Below are positions 1-7,917 of a stretch of DNA of 37,046 bases, piece after piece. Position 1 is the first letter of the stretch. Each line of letters opens with the position of its first letter. Position numbers and translations under genes: made by a program. The notes under the pieces are model-generated. The model did no database searches. It was not told where the DNA came from and worked only from the letters and a program-made list of their open reading frames with translations. Origin of the DNA: Haloquadratum sp. Its GTDB lineage: Archaea > Halobacteriota > Halobacteria > Halobacteriales > Haloferacaceae. The stretch is taken from the NCBI GenBank assembly GCA_028275165.1, contig JAQCNF010000039.1, forward strand, positions 1-37,046. Direction: 5' to 3'.

Positions 1-358
1 CGAATACGCCCGAGGCTTTGACACGAATCAAATCCTCGGAGATTTCAACATTTTTGAGGTGGAGTCCCCTTGTTTAACCAGTCAGTTTTGTTGATGAGTA
101 GGGAGGCGAGGAACCCGACAACTTGAGGCAAAAGCAGCGTAGCATTTAACTCAAAACTCCTGCGAGGCCATCAGCCGCTTGGCGGGAGGAGCATTAGTCA
201 ACATGCTCTGAACTCATCAACGATGCCGAGTGAGGACAGACAGTTCACCCCTTGTTATGGCTGAGACGAAGAGGCCACTGACAAGCCCCACCCTCAACGA
301 GCGAACCCTCTGCGGGCGAGCGAAGTAGGGTTAGGTAGTTGACCACGTGTCATCGTCG
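1..358. other. Gene-free stretch at the window edge
   Basis: No frame carries a convincing protein and no RNA gene was recognised. One plus-strand frame near 270-330 reads like the tail of a haloarchaeal TnpB (a short SPTLNER-like string), but it is too short to call. carB is not here, although carA ends at 359 reading toward this side. CarB must therefore be encoded elsewhere or beyond a larger gap. Confidence 0.4.
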
Positions 359-1429
359 CTACTGATCTGTAGTCATCGATGGCTTGAGGACATCGTGCTC
401 AGTCATAGAAAGCACCTCATCGAAAAATCCGAGTGAGTCATGTGGTCCAGGGTGTGCCTCAGGATGGTACTGGCGGGTAATGATATCTAACTCCTCATTT
501 ACGAGACCCTCAGCCGTCCCATCATTCACATTTACCTGTCGCACGCTCAGGGTATCACCTGGTTCGTCAACAGTATAGCCATGGTTTTGCGTTGTCATGA
601 CGACTTTTCCTGAATCGAGATCTCGCACTGGCTGATTGATTCCGCGATGTCCAAAGTCCATTTTTTCCGTCGTTCCTCCCAGCGCTCTGGCGATGACTTG
701 CTGGCCCAAGCAGATTCCTGCAATAGGAATCTGACCGTTTAATTCCGCGACAAGTGCTTCCGCAGCCTCGAAGTTTGCCGGGTCCCCTGGTCCGTTTGAG
801 ATGAACACAATATCTGGATCCATCGATGAGATGATATGAGGGGTTGTATCAAACGGGAGAACATTGACTGTTGCCCCTCGTTCGACGAGTGAATCAACAA
901 TCGACATTTTTGCACCGCAGTCGATGAGCGCAACGTCGATATCACCGGCTCCGTGCGTGGTATGTTCAACGGTCGTGACACGCTTCCCAATATCGACGTG
1001 ATCACTCATTGATTGACACTGACTGAGCTCTGCCTCCGCCTCAGTTGGTGTAACGTTTGGTCCGGCCACGATGCCACACTGCATCGCCCCTTGTTTGCGT
1101 ATTGAGGTTACTAATTCGCGAGTATCGATATGATCAATCGCAGGGACATTCTCTCTATCGAACCACTCGATAATATCCTCGGTGAATTCATGAGCAACTG
1201 CCGCGCGCGGGTGGATGCGATCAGACTCAAATCGTTCCTCTCGGACGCCATAGTTTCCAATTAATGGATAAGAAAATGTAAGCACCTGTTCTTCATACGA
1301 CGGATCTGTGAGACTCTCTTCGTAGCCAGTGTAGGCAGTCGTAAAGACCAATTCGCCGTGTGTTTGACCTGCTGCACGACCACGGGCCTCAATGACACGA
1401 CCATCCTCAAGCGCGATATAGGCGTCCAT
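359..1429 (-). CDS. carA: Carbamoyl-phosphate synthase small (glutaminase) subunit
   Basis: CarA hydrolyses glutamine and channels ammonia to CarB, which makes carbamoyl phosphate for pyrimidines and arginine in the cytoplasm. The 356-residue protein has the usual two parts: an N-terminal CarA-specific domain beginning MDAYIALEDG, and a C-terminal class I glutamine amidotransferase domain. The latter shows the nucleophile motif GICLGQQ and the His-Glu motif in QYHPEAHPGP. The reading frame stays open 54 codons further upstream, but family homology starts at the ATG at 1429. That ATG also has a TATA-like box about 27-34 bases upstream, as expected for a leaderless haloarchaeal mRNA. The gene is divergent from an Lrp/AsnC regulator and shares a 100-bp promoter region with it. 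The usual partner carB is not adjacent in this window. Confidence 0.96.
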   Translation of the reverse strand: MDAYIALEDGRVIEARGRAAGQTHGELVFTTAYTGYEESLTDPSYEEQVLTFSYPLIGNYGVREERFESDRIHPRAAVAHEFTEDIIEWFDRENVPAIDHIDTRELVTSIRKQGAMQCGIVAGPNVTPTEAEAELSQCQSMSDHVDIGKRVTTVEHTTHGAGDIDVALIDCGAKMSIVDSLVERGATVNVLPFDTTPHIISSMDPDIVFISNGPGDPANFEAAEALVAELNGQIPIAGICLGQQVIARALGGTTEKMDFGHRGINQPVRDLDSGKVVMTTQNHGYTVDEPGDTLSVRQVNVNDGTAEGLVNEELDIITRQYHPEAHPGPHDSLGFFDEVLSMTEHDVLKPSMTTDQ

Positions 1430-1455
1430 TGCTACGATTATTTGACCAATATCTT

Positions 1456-1463
1456 GATATAAG
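1456..1463 (-). promoter_or_regulatory. TATA-like box of carA
   Basis: On the minus strand this reads CTTATATC, 27-34 bases upstream of the chosen carA ATG. That spacing fits a TATA box driving a leaderless transcript and supports the start at 1429. Confidence 0.5.
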
Positions 1464-1481
1464 TGTTGCTTTCGTAGCGAG

Positions 1482-1498
1482 ATTACGAAATTCGTAAT
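1482..1498. promoter_or_regulatory. 17-bp palindrome, candidate Lrp/AsnC operator
   Basis: Perfect inverted repeat ATTACGA-AAT-TCGTAAT in the divergent carA/lrp promoter region, ending about 32 bases before the regulator's ATG. It overlaps the position where that gene's TATA box should lie. Lrp/AsnC dimers bind palindromes of about this size. Autoregulation and control of carA are inferences from position. Confidence 0.55.
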
Positions 1499-1529
1499 TG
1501 GTAAGCATACCAGACTGTAAGTTGAGTGC

Positions 1530-1952
1530 ATGGACGAGTTGGATCGGCAAATATTAGATATTCTCCGTCGAGATTCTCGGACGCCATACACAGAGATTGC
1601 AGATCAGGTGGGAACATCTGAGGGGACGATCCGTAATCGCGTTGAGCGACTTGTGAGCGAGGGGATTATCGAGCGATTCACGATTTCATCGCGAACTGGG
1701 AATATCAAAGCTATGATCGAAGTATCTGTTGAAGTCAATGTTGAGACGACGGTCATCTCTGAGATCATGGCGGCGTGGGATCAGGTCGACTTTGTATGGC
1801 AGGTCTCTGGCGAAGAGGATATTGTGCTCATAATCGACGCCGCGGACACGCGCGCGGTGAACGACCTCATCACACGGGCGCGAGAGCTTGATGAGGTTGA
1901 GAACACCAAAACGCGGTTAATACTCGATGAACAGCGAGGTCAATCAATATAG
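1530..1952 (+). CDS. Lrp/AsnC family transcriptional regulator
   Basis: A 140-residue protein of normal Lrp/AsnC length. Residues about 1-60 form the AsnC-type winged helix-turn-helix (MDELDRQILDILRRDSRTPY, then a TSEGTIRNRVERL recognition helix). Residues about 62-135 form the RAM effector-binding domain. Such proteins sense amino acids or related metabolites and act as dimers or octamers on DNA. The gene is divergent from carA. The palindrome at 1482-1498 is the obvious candidate operator, which suggests it may tie carbamoyl phosphate synthesis to amino-acid supply. The effector cannot be read from sequence. Confidence 0.93.
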   Translation: MDELDRQILDILRRDSRTPYTEIADQVGTSEGTIRNRVERLVSEGIIERFTISSRTGNIKAMIEVSVEVNVETTVISEIMAAWDQVDFVWQVSGEEDIVLIIDAADTRAVNDLITRARELDEVENTKTRLILDEQRGQSI

Positions 1953-2006
1953 TAGCCACATCGGTGCATCGAAGAGTCCATGAGAGACCCGGGTGTGATA
2001 AAGAGT

Positions 2007-2597
2007 ATGACCATTGACCCACCAACTGAATCGGAAACGTCTGAAGAGCACACGCCGACAACTCACACAAACGCAGGCCAAGATGTAATTGCAGTCGATA
2101 ATGATGATACTCCGCAGGGTCTTGTCGATCGAGTTGAAGCACATACTGGAGAGGGTACTCGTCACCGTGCGTTTACATGTATGGTATTCGATACTCACAA
2201 TCGAATCTTGCTCGCACAGCGAGCGTCGCAGAAACGATTATGGGATACCCACTGGGACGGCACTGTCGCTTCGCATCCGGTCGAGGGCCAATCGCAGGAA
2301 GCTGCAACGCGTCAGCGCTTACAGGAGGAACTGGGGGTCGACTCCTCACAGTATGACACGGTCGAACTCACAGACCAGTTCGAATATAAGCGGTACTATG
2401 AGAATGAGGGATTGGAGTGGGAGGTGTGTGCAGTGCTCAAAGTGGTGCTGACGGATATTAGCCTGCAACCAGATGAGAGCGAAATCGCAGGGCTACTGTG
2501 GGCTGACTATCTGCATTTACACGAGAATCCATCGTGGTATCGTCAGCTCCGACTGTGTCCATGGTTTGAAATTGCAATGCGACGCGACCTATCTTAA
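2007..2597 (+). CDS. idi: Isopentenyl-diphosphate delta-isomerase, type I (Nudix fold)
   Basis: Interconverts isopentenyl and dimethylallyl diphosphate for archaeal isoprenoid lipids and carotenoids. The protein is 196 residues from the ATG at 2007; an in-frame ATG at 1980 would add nine residues. An acidic N-terminal extension of about 35 residues precedes the Nudix-like core. Visible motifs are RHRAFTCMVFD, WDGTVASHP and the Nudix-type helix ending RQRLQEELG. The catalytic Glu region of bacterial IDI matches LEWEVCAVL. At the position of the bacterial catalytic Cys (before GHP/SHP) this protein has Ala (VASHP). I believe related haloarchaeal enzymes share this, but could not check. The gene lies 54 bases after the regulator gene on the same strand. 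Confidence 0.92.
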   Translation: MTIDPPTESETSEEHTPTTHTNAGQDVIAVDNDDTPQGLVDRVEAHTGEGTRHRAFTCMVFDTHNRILLAQRASQKRLWDTHWDGTVASHPVEGQSQEAATRQRLQEELGVDSSQYDTVELTDQFEYKRYYENEGLEWEVCAVLKVVLTDISLQPDESEIAGLLWADYLHLHENPSWYRQLRLCPWFEIAMRRDLS

Positions 2598-2715
2598 TAT
2601 GTTATCCACACCGGTTACCGGGACATACAAACACAGCACAGCCAAGTTCTGTTGTTGTAGATATTCACTCTTATTCTGGCTCTGAGTCTGAGTCGGAGTC
2701 GACACGTGAGACAAT

Positions 2716-3023
2716 CTACTGGCGGACGTACTTTGGATGTTTATGTGGGAGCCAATGGGTGGCTCTGTTGACTCACTTCACCGAGACTTTCTCTCCCCAC
2801 TGCGCACTTGCAGCGGCTAGTGGTTGCTCTAAGAACGAATCTTCGGTTCCCCACAGGAGTTGTGTTGGGACCGTGACCGAATGCTGTGGCGGTCGGGAAT
2901 GAATCGCCCCACTGCGCGGTTCCAATTAAGCACGAATGAATACCCATCTTCGCGCTCCCACGCTGTTCGATACGCTGCGAAGTCATGAGCTGAGAATGTA
3001 TCTTTCCTGCTCATTCGACCCAT
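2716..3023 (-). pseudogene. Alpha/beta-hydrolase (epoxide hydrolase/dehalogenase type), C-terminal remnant
   Basis: Read on the minus strand, 3023 to about 2885 encodes SAHDFAAYRTAWER followed by LNWNRAVGRF, typical of the cap region of alpha/beta-hydrolases. After a frameshift near 2873-2885 the frame continues VTVPTQLLWGTEDSFLEQP, the strand carrying the acid residue. It then meets an in-frame stop at 2773-2775, and after the stop reads RATHWLPHKHPKYV, the catalytic His region. The match ends at a stop at 2716-2718. The N-terminal half with the nucleophile is missing, so this is a dead fragment. The break lies immediately beside the transposon-end hairpin at 3027-3062, which suggests insertion and deletion caused the loss. 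Confidence 0.75.
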
Positions 3024-3026
3024 GCG

Positions 3027-3062
3027 TGGGAAGCCGCGCCGTTCACGGCGCGGAGGATGTCA
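3027..3062 (+). mobile_element. Solo right-end hairpin of a TnpB-type (IS200/IS605) element
   Basis: A perfect 8-bp stem (CCGCGCCG / CGGCGCGG, 3034-3041 with 3046-3053, loop TTCA) is followed at once by GGATGTCAC. The same plan, a GC-rich hairpin then GGATGTCA(A/C), ends the tnpB relics near 10.05 kb and 27.07 kb. No tnpB reading frame remains upstream, so this is a solo end or a short non-autonomous derivative. Confidence 0.55.
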
Positions 3063-3184
3063 CTGGCATCAATATGTGACGACTTTCCGCGAAGATGTAC
3101 GTCTGCGGGACGAATACACTCGGTTGTCTCATACATAACACACATTTCTCAGGCATACGACTCCGATGTATGTTCTATCTGAGT

Positions 3185-3583
3185 TCATATTTCAGTCACC
3201 CATGCCTGATACTCCTCATCTCGAGCAAACGCAGTGAGGAATAGACGCTCGGTAAACTGAACCAGTCGATGTGTGTCAGTTATCGCTCGGATTTTGACAT
3301 TTGATCCATCAGCGGACTCGGGTGAATCGATATCGGTGATCTGGAATTCAGCATACTCGCTCACCACAGTTTTGAGATCATCCAATTCTTTCGGCGTCAC
3401 ATCGACATTAAATATATTCTCTCCGAACTGAATCCAAGGACCAGTGTTCGATTCGGTGTCAATTGCTGGATCATAGACAGCTTGTAATGTCAGATATGCT
3501 GAGTCACGCACCTGATAGGCTTCAAACGCATCAGTGAACAGTGCGTAGCGCTCATCTGGGGTTGACGCTGTAAAACGGGTCAT
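3185..3583 (-). CDS. Small conserved-looking haloarchaeal protein of unknown function
   Basis: A 132-residue acidic soluble protein starting MTRFTASTPDERYALF. The frame is open 26 codons further upstream, but that extension is Cys/Phe-rich and unlike the acidic body, so I use the ATG at 3583. It has no membrane segment, signal peptide or metal-binding motif. The composition (acidic, regular codon use, predicted alpha/beta mix) is that of a real gene. It is divergent from adk with 66 bases between the starts, so the two may share a promoter region. I do not recognise a named family with certainty. Confidence 0.7.
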   Translation of the reverse strand: MTRFTASTPDERYALFTDAFEAYQVRDSAYLTLQAVYDPAIDTESNTGPWIQFGENIFNVDVTPKELDDLKTVVSEYAEFQITDIDSPESADGSNVKIRAITDTHRLVQFTERLFLTAFARDEEYQAWVTEI

Positions 3584-3649
3584 ACAGTGTGTATGCAATT
3601 GGAAGAAATATATCTTCAATGTTAAACAGTATCGCGCTGAAAAGCACGT

Positions 3650-4291
3650 GTGCAAAGTCACATCTTATTATTAGGGCCGCCAGGGGCAGGCAAAGGAACT
3701 CAGTCGACACGGCTAGCCGAGACGTACGATATTCAGCATGTGACCACGGGTGATGCTCTTCGAGCGAACAAGAAGATGGATATCACTGATTTGGAGACGA
3801 AATACGACACACCAGGCGAATATATGGATGCTGGAGAACTCGTCCCTGATACGGTTGTAAATACAATCGTCAAGGAGGCGCTCTCAGAGGCAGATGGATA
3901 TGTATTGGATGGGTACCCTCGCAATCTTGAGCAGGCAAAGATTTTAGACTCAATAACAGAACTCGACTATATCATTGCCCTTGAGGTTCCGGAATCAGAC
4001 CTTCTTGTCCGACTGACCGGACGTCGAGTCTGCCCTGAGTGCGGTGAGACATATCATACTGAATTTGAACCGCCAGCAGAGACTGGAATCTGCACGGCAT
4101 GCGGTGCTGAACTGACACAGCGTGAAGATGATACTGAAGAAACAGTCAAGGAACGACTCTCTGTGTTTGCAGAGAATACAGAGCCAGTCATCGAATACTA
4201 TGATGAGCGAAACGAGCTCACGCGCGTCAGTGGGCAAGGAAATCCCGAAGAAGTGTTCACTCGACTGACAAGCGTTATCGAGGATGACTGA
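3650..4291 (+). CDS. adk: Adenylate kinase with zinc-binding lid
   Basis: Converts AMP + ATP to 2 ADP in the cytoplasm. The protein is 213 residues, a normal long-form bacterial-type Adk. It has the P-loop GPPGAGKGT at residues 9-17, the AMP-site motif TTGDALR at about 32-38, and DGYPRN at about 87-92. The lid carries four cysteines (C128, C131, C148, C151) in CPECG and CTACG, a zinc-binding lid. The start is a GTG at 3650; no in-frame ATG precedes the P-loop and family homology begins here. The gene starts a plus-strand run of adk, DUF106, cmk and truB, a common haloarchaeal neighbourhood. Confidence 0.96.
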   Translation: MQSHILLLGPPGAGKGTQSTRLAETYDIQHVTTGDALRANKKMDITDLETKYDTPGEYMDAGELVPDTVVNTIVKEALSEADGYVLDGYPRNLEQAKILDSITELDYIIALEVPESDLLVRLTGRRVCPECGETYHTEFEPPAETGICTACGAELTQREDDTEETVKERLSVFAENTEPVIEYYDERNELTRVSGQGNPEEVFTRLTSVIEDD

Positions 4292-4339
4292 TTGGCGAGA
4301 GTATAACGTTCTTAACTGACGAAAACGAATTTACACATA

Positions 4340-5242
4340 ATGCCACGAATCGAATCGAAGGTTGAAGACCTCATCTCAAGTGATGCGGGGATGCGGGATG
4401 CAGTGAAGACGGTCATCGAGCACAATAAACAAGGAGAGGTAAAATGGATCGAAATCAAAGATGAGATCACGTCCGGCCACTGGGGACGATTAATTGAATC
4501 AGGTGTCCTGACTGAAGGCGAAGAGGGATTCAATTTAGAGGATGTGTCAGCCACCGAAGCAGCATTAGAGTCTGCGGGTGCCGGCGAACTGACCGAGATT
4601 GACGACGACGACTCCTCATCATGGTCGACATATGATAAGGGAGCTGCGGGTGTCACTGTTGGACTCTTTCTTGGATATTCATGGAAGCCCCTACGTGACC
4701 TGATCGGGACAGCCATGGACATTGCACTTGGGCCATTGGGTGAGCTACTTCCGTTCTATGCAGTTGTCCTACTGTTAGCGCTTGGCACTGGTCTGTATTC
4801 AACGCTCTTACAGGCGAATTTGATGGACATGGAGAAAATGGGAATGTATCAAGAGCGCATGAAGCAAATCCAAGAAAAGCGCGAGAAAGCTAAGGAAGAG
4901 GGTGACGATGAAGCATTAGACAAGATTCAAAGCGAGCAGATGGATGCAATGGGCGACCAACTGGGGATGTTTAAAGAGCAGTTCCGACCGATGGTATGGA
5001 TTATGTTCTTTACAATCCCAGTCTTTCTTTGGATGTACTGGTCAATTGGTGTTGGGGGCAATTCGGAAGCCCAAATTGTCCTTGATGATATCGTCCTCCC
5101 ACTCGCTGGGAAGGTTTCGTGGACAGATCAGGTGCTCGGGCCAGTCCAGGTATGGATTATCTGGTACTTCCTTTGCTCGATGGGCTTTACGCAAATAATC
5201 CGAAAGAGTCTCAATATCGACATCTCCCCTTCTGCCTCATGA
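4340..5242 (+). CDS. DUF106 membrane protein, Oxa1/EMC3/TMCO1 superfamily insertase
   Basis: A 300-residue membrane protein. Residues 1-100 are acidic and soluble, with DDDDSSSWST near the end of that part. Next come a hydrophobic stretch with GLYSTLLQANLMD and a charged Lys/Glu/Met-rich coiled-coil hairpin (about 170-210: MEKMGMYQERMKQIQEKREK). Further membrane helices follow (MVWIMFFTIPVFLWMYW and VQVWIIWYFLCSMGFTQII). This TM-coiled coil-TM plan is that of archaeal DUF106 proteins, relatives of YidC/Oxa1, Get1, EMC3 and TMCO1, which help insert membrane proteins. It sits 48 bases downstream of adk. The long acidic N-terminal domain is an extension beyond the insertase core and its role is unknown. 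Confidence 0.9.
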   Translation: MPRIESKVEDLISSDAGMRDAVKTVIEHNKQGEVKWIEIKDEITSGHWGRLIESGVLTEGEEGFNLEDVSATEAALESAGAGELTEIDDDDSSSWSTYDKGAAGVTVGLFLGYSWKPLRDLIGTAMDIALGPLGELLPFYAVVLLLALGTGLYSTLLQANLMDMEKMGMYQERMKQIQEKREKAKEEGDDEALDKIQSEQMDAMGDQLGMFKEQFRPMVWIMFFTIPVFLWMYWSIGVGGNSEAQIVLDDIVLPLAGKVSWTDQVLGPVQVWIIWYFLCSMGFTQIIRKSLNIDISPSAS

Positions 5243-5590
5243 GGTGTGTACGGATTCCAACACCACGCTGACCGAACTCACCAGTATACGTAATGCAGTA
5301 TTCGTCTGATAACCGAAATGAAGATGCATTGTCTCTCGGAACCCTTCCACGCGTCGAGAGAGTGAGACGAACGGTGTCGCGGACCAGTAGAGATTCCAAT
5401 CCTCAGGGGATAATTTTGGGTCCGACATTGGACGTCAGCGCAAGGAAACGACCGAGTCAAAAGGTGACCTCAACAACACAGGACTAAACACCGACAGCCG
5501 GCCCGCCGCATTGTGAAGTTCACTCACGACTGTGATGCAAGCACCTCTCTCAAAGGTAACCTCTTTCAACGCGCTCGCACGAACATGGGT
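5243..5590. other. Spacer between the DUF106 gene and cmk
   Basis: A 348-base spacer inside an otherwise compact gene run. The short open frames on both strands have no recognisable content. No tRNA, hairpin or repeat stands out. In many haloarchaea these two genes are close together, so this may be an insertion or decayed sequence. Confidence 0.4.
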
Positions 5591-6169
5591 ATGTTATTGA
5601 CCGTCTCGGGACCACCTGGCGCTGGAAAGAGTACCTCGGTTCAAGCGCTAGCTGAGGCATTCGAACTTCAACATATTAGCGGCGGCGATATCTTTCGAGA
5701 GTTGGCGGCAGAGGCTGGAATGTCAACAGTCGAATTCAATCAACACGCCGAAACAGATGACGACATCGACCGGGAGCTAGATGAGCGGCTTCGAGAAATC
5801 GCGATCACAGGCGACGATATTCTGCTTGAATCCCGCCTTGCGGGATGGCTTGCAGGAGAGGAGGCTGATATTAAACTCTGGCTTGATGCGCCACTCGAAG
5901 TCCGTGCTCAGCGAATCGCAGCTCGGGAGGACAAGTCTCTTGAGATAGCTAAAGCCGAAACAGAAGCCCGTGAGACCAGTGAATCTCAACGATATAAAGA
6001 GTATTACAACATTGACATTGGTGATCGGTCGATCTATGACATCGTTTTGAACACTGCCAGGTGGAGTGAGACAGAGGTCCCGAATATCCTCATTGCCGCT
6101 ATTCACCGATACACTGTCGATGATGACGAAGGTAAGTTTGCCGTCGAAGGTATCGAGTATGAGTTTTGA
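5591..6169 (+). CDS. cmk: Cytidylate kinase, archaeal type
   Basis: Phosphorylates CMP and dCMP. The protein is 192 residues from the ATG at 5591, MLLTVSGPPGAGKSTS, with the P-loop GPPGAGKST at residues 7-15. The archaeal signature HISGGDIFRELA follows, then DDILLESRLAGWLA and an arginine-bearing lid (LEVRAQRIAAREDKS). An ATG at 5585 and a longer frame to 5513 exist, but archaeal homologues begin at MLLTVSG. It is the short archaeal form. The stop at 6169 lies two bases before the truB ATG, so the pair is very probably co-transcribed. Confidence 0.95.
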   Translation: MLLTVSGPPGAGKSTSVQALAEAFELQHISGGDIFRELAAEAGMSTVEFNQHAETDDDIDRELDERLREIAITGDDILLESRLAGWLAGEEADIKLWLDAPLEVRAQRIAAREDKSLEIAKAETEARETSESQRYKEYYNIDIGDRSIYDIVLNTARWSETEVPNILIAAIHRYTVDDDEGKFAVEGIEYEF

Positions 6170-6171
6170 GG

Positions 6172-7056
6172 ATGAGTGTATTACGCAACTCCCCTGAGAA
6201 CCGAACATTAGAGGAGTTATTAGAGTTTGGGATTGTCAACCTGGATAAGCCTGCAGGCCCATCGGCACACCAAGTCTCAGCATGGGTAAGTGATATCACT
6301 GGGGTGTCTAAGGCTGCCCACGCTGGAACACTTGATCCGAAGGTCACGGGTGTGCTTCCAATTATGCTTGCCTCAGCAACTCGTATTGCGCCTGTGCTGG
6401 TCGATTCCGTCAAAACATATGTTGCGATATTAGAACTCCACGGAGACCCACTCACCCCGTTAGACACAGTGATAAGCCAATTTGAAACGGTGATCTTTCA
6501 GAAACCCCCAAAAAAAAGCGCAGTGTCACGACAACTACGGACGCGAGAGGTGTATGACCTTTGTCTACTCGATACGAACGCAGATCAGGCATTGCTCAGC
6601 ATTAGCTGTGAGAGTGGCACTTATATCCGGAAGTTGTGTCATGACATTGGACTCGCAGCAGGGTGTGGTGCACACATGGGAGAGTTGCGGCGCGTCTCAA
6701 CTGGCTGCTTTGATGACTCTGAACTCGTCTCAACCGCGCAGTTGACTGATGCTGCTGTGTGGCGTGATGAAGCTAAGACGGAACATCTTGAGCGAATCAT
6801 TGATCCGGCTGAGATTGCACTCGCGCCGCTGCCAGGTGTGACTATCGCGCCATCTGCTGCAGAATCTGTTGCAACTGGGGCACCTGTCTACGCACCTGGA
6901 GTCATGACAGCAGACAAAGACGCGCAGACAGCGGGACGAACGGATTTACTTGTCTGTTATACACCTTCGGGAACGGCCGTCTGCCTTGGCCGGCGAGTTG
7001 GCTCATTTGACTCAGACCGTGGCGAAGTCGTGCAACTGGAACGTGTCTTAATTTAG
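6172..7056 (+). CDS. truB: tRNA/rRNA pseudouridine synthase, archaeal TruB/Cbf5
   Basis: The catalytic subunit of archaeal H/ACA ribonucleoproteins, also able to modify tRNA U55; it makes pseudouridine in RNA. The protein is 294 residues. The family motif HAGTLDPKVTG (residues 50-60) carries the catalytic Asp D55. GTYIRKLCHDIG and MGELRRVSTGCF follow in the catalytic domain. The last 75 residues or so (SAAESVATGAPVYAPGV onward) are the PUA domain. The ATG at 6172 lies two bases after the cmk stop, indicating translational coupling. A TTG four codon positions earlier in the overlap is less likely as the start. Confidence 0.95.
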   Translation: MSVLRNSPENRTLEELLEFGIVNLDKPAGPSAHQVSAWVSDITGVSKAAHAGTLDPKVTGVLPIMLASATRIAPVLVDSVKTYVAILELHGDPLTPLDTVISQFETVIFQKPPKKSAVSRQLRTREVYDLCLLDTNADQALLSISCESGTYIRKLCHDIGLAAGCGAHMGELRRVSTGCFDDSELVSTAQLTDAAVWRDEAKTEHLERIIDPAEIALAPLPGVTIAPSAAESVATGAPVYAPGVMTADKDAQTAGRTDLLVCYTPSGTAVCLGRRVGSFDSDRGEVVQLERVLI

Positions 7057-7652
7057 CTTATATATGCTCACTCTCATAAGGGCTGAGCGCAGCAAACGAG
7101 TGGGAGAGGAATGGGAGACAGCTGTCCGCTGTTTTCAATTCCCATGCTCGAAACTGGATACAACGATCCTCAATTGGTGGTCAAAAAAGCGCTCCAATAC
7201 TGAGCGAAGTTAGGTGACGCAACCACTGGCAAAGCTACGCGGAACCACATGCCTGTTGAGTTTGACCACCTATTATCGACATGAGAACATCAGTGCCCGA
7301 GCTATCGGTATCTTACTGACGGCGATTATGACGTGTCGTGAGAAACTTATCAGCGCTAATTGACAAGACAGGGAGTGAGTCTTGAACAGTCGGAATGTGA
7401 GTGAGATAGTTCAACAGAGCGCCTGCGGTGATTGAGATCCTACAACTAACCACTATCGAAATCGACTGCTTACATACACCTTAGAGAAGCAACCAGTCCG
7501 GTGAGAGTGTGGAAGCCCAACGCTGACGAAGTTTGCGTGAACTGGCGAATATGGGGAGTAGTTCACACTGAAATGAGTGAGAGTCACGTATAACACAGAG
7601 CTAAATACCGAAACGAAGGAGTTAATAAAAATACATATCTATGGTATAGTAT
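7057..7652. other. Long spacer before tRNA-Pro with a 10-bp inverted repeat
   Basis: No supportable protein gene in about 600 bases. A perfect 10-bp inverted repeat is present: GGTGGTCAAA at 7176-7185 and TTTGACCACC at 7261-7270, bounding a 95-base segment. It could be a decayed short element or a chance match. Frames on both strands are broken and no transposase motif is visible. Confidence 0.4.
7621..7636 (+). promoter_or_regulatory. TATA-like A/T-rich box of tRNA-Pro
   Basis: An A/T-rich run (TTAATAAAAATACATA region) centred about 25 bases before the mature 5' end of the tRNA, the expected place for an archaeal TATA box. Confidence 0.4.
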
Positions 7653-7723
7653 GGGACCGTGGGGTAGTGGTATCCTCTGCCGATGGGGTCGGTAGGACCT
7701 GAGTTCGATTCTCAGCGGTCCCA
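7653..7723 (+). tRNA. tRNA-Pro (anticodon GGG)
   Basis: A 71-base cloverleaf. The acceptor stem GGGACCG pairs with CGGTCCC over seven bases, with discriminator A and no encoded CCA. The D arm is GGG-TAGTGGTA-TCC. The anticodon stem TGCCG pairs with CGGTA (one G-T pair) around the loop ATGGGGT, giving anticodon GGG, proline. The T arm is CTGAG-TTCGATT-CTCAG with a perfect stem. No intron is present. The gene stands alone between two long spacers, next to what looks like accessory DNA. Confidence 0.95.
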
Positions 7724-7917
7724 CTGATTCTGAGTCTCCAATCTCGATTCTTCGGCGGCCTGATCTGAGAATGCTGACTAATCAATAGGCGCAACAATCT
7801 GATTGATATTTTTAATTTCCATCAACTACGATTAAGACGATACATCAATGAAACTTGAATTAATGTCAAACTGACTGAAATCAATTTATGTGTGTGCAAT
7901 AGAGTAACTCAATTAGT

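Noticed and set aside
7653-7723. tRNA-Pro as an attachment site of an integrated element
   Set aside because: I could not find a second copy of the tRNA 3' end in the window and there is no integrase gene.
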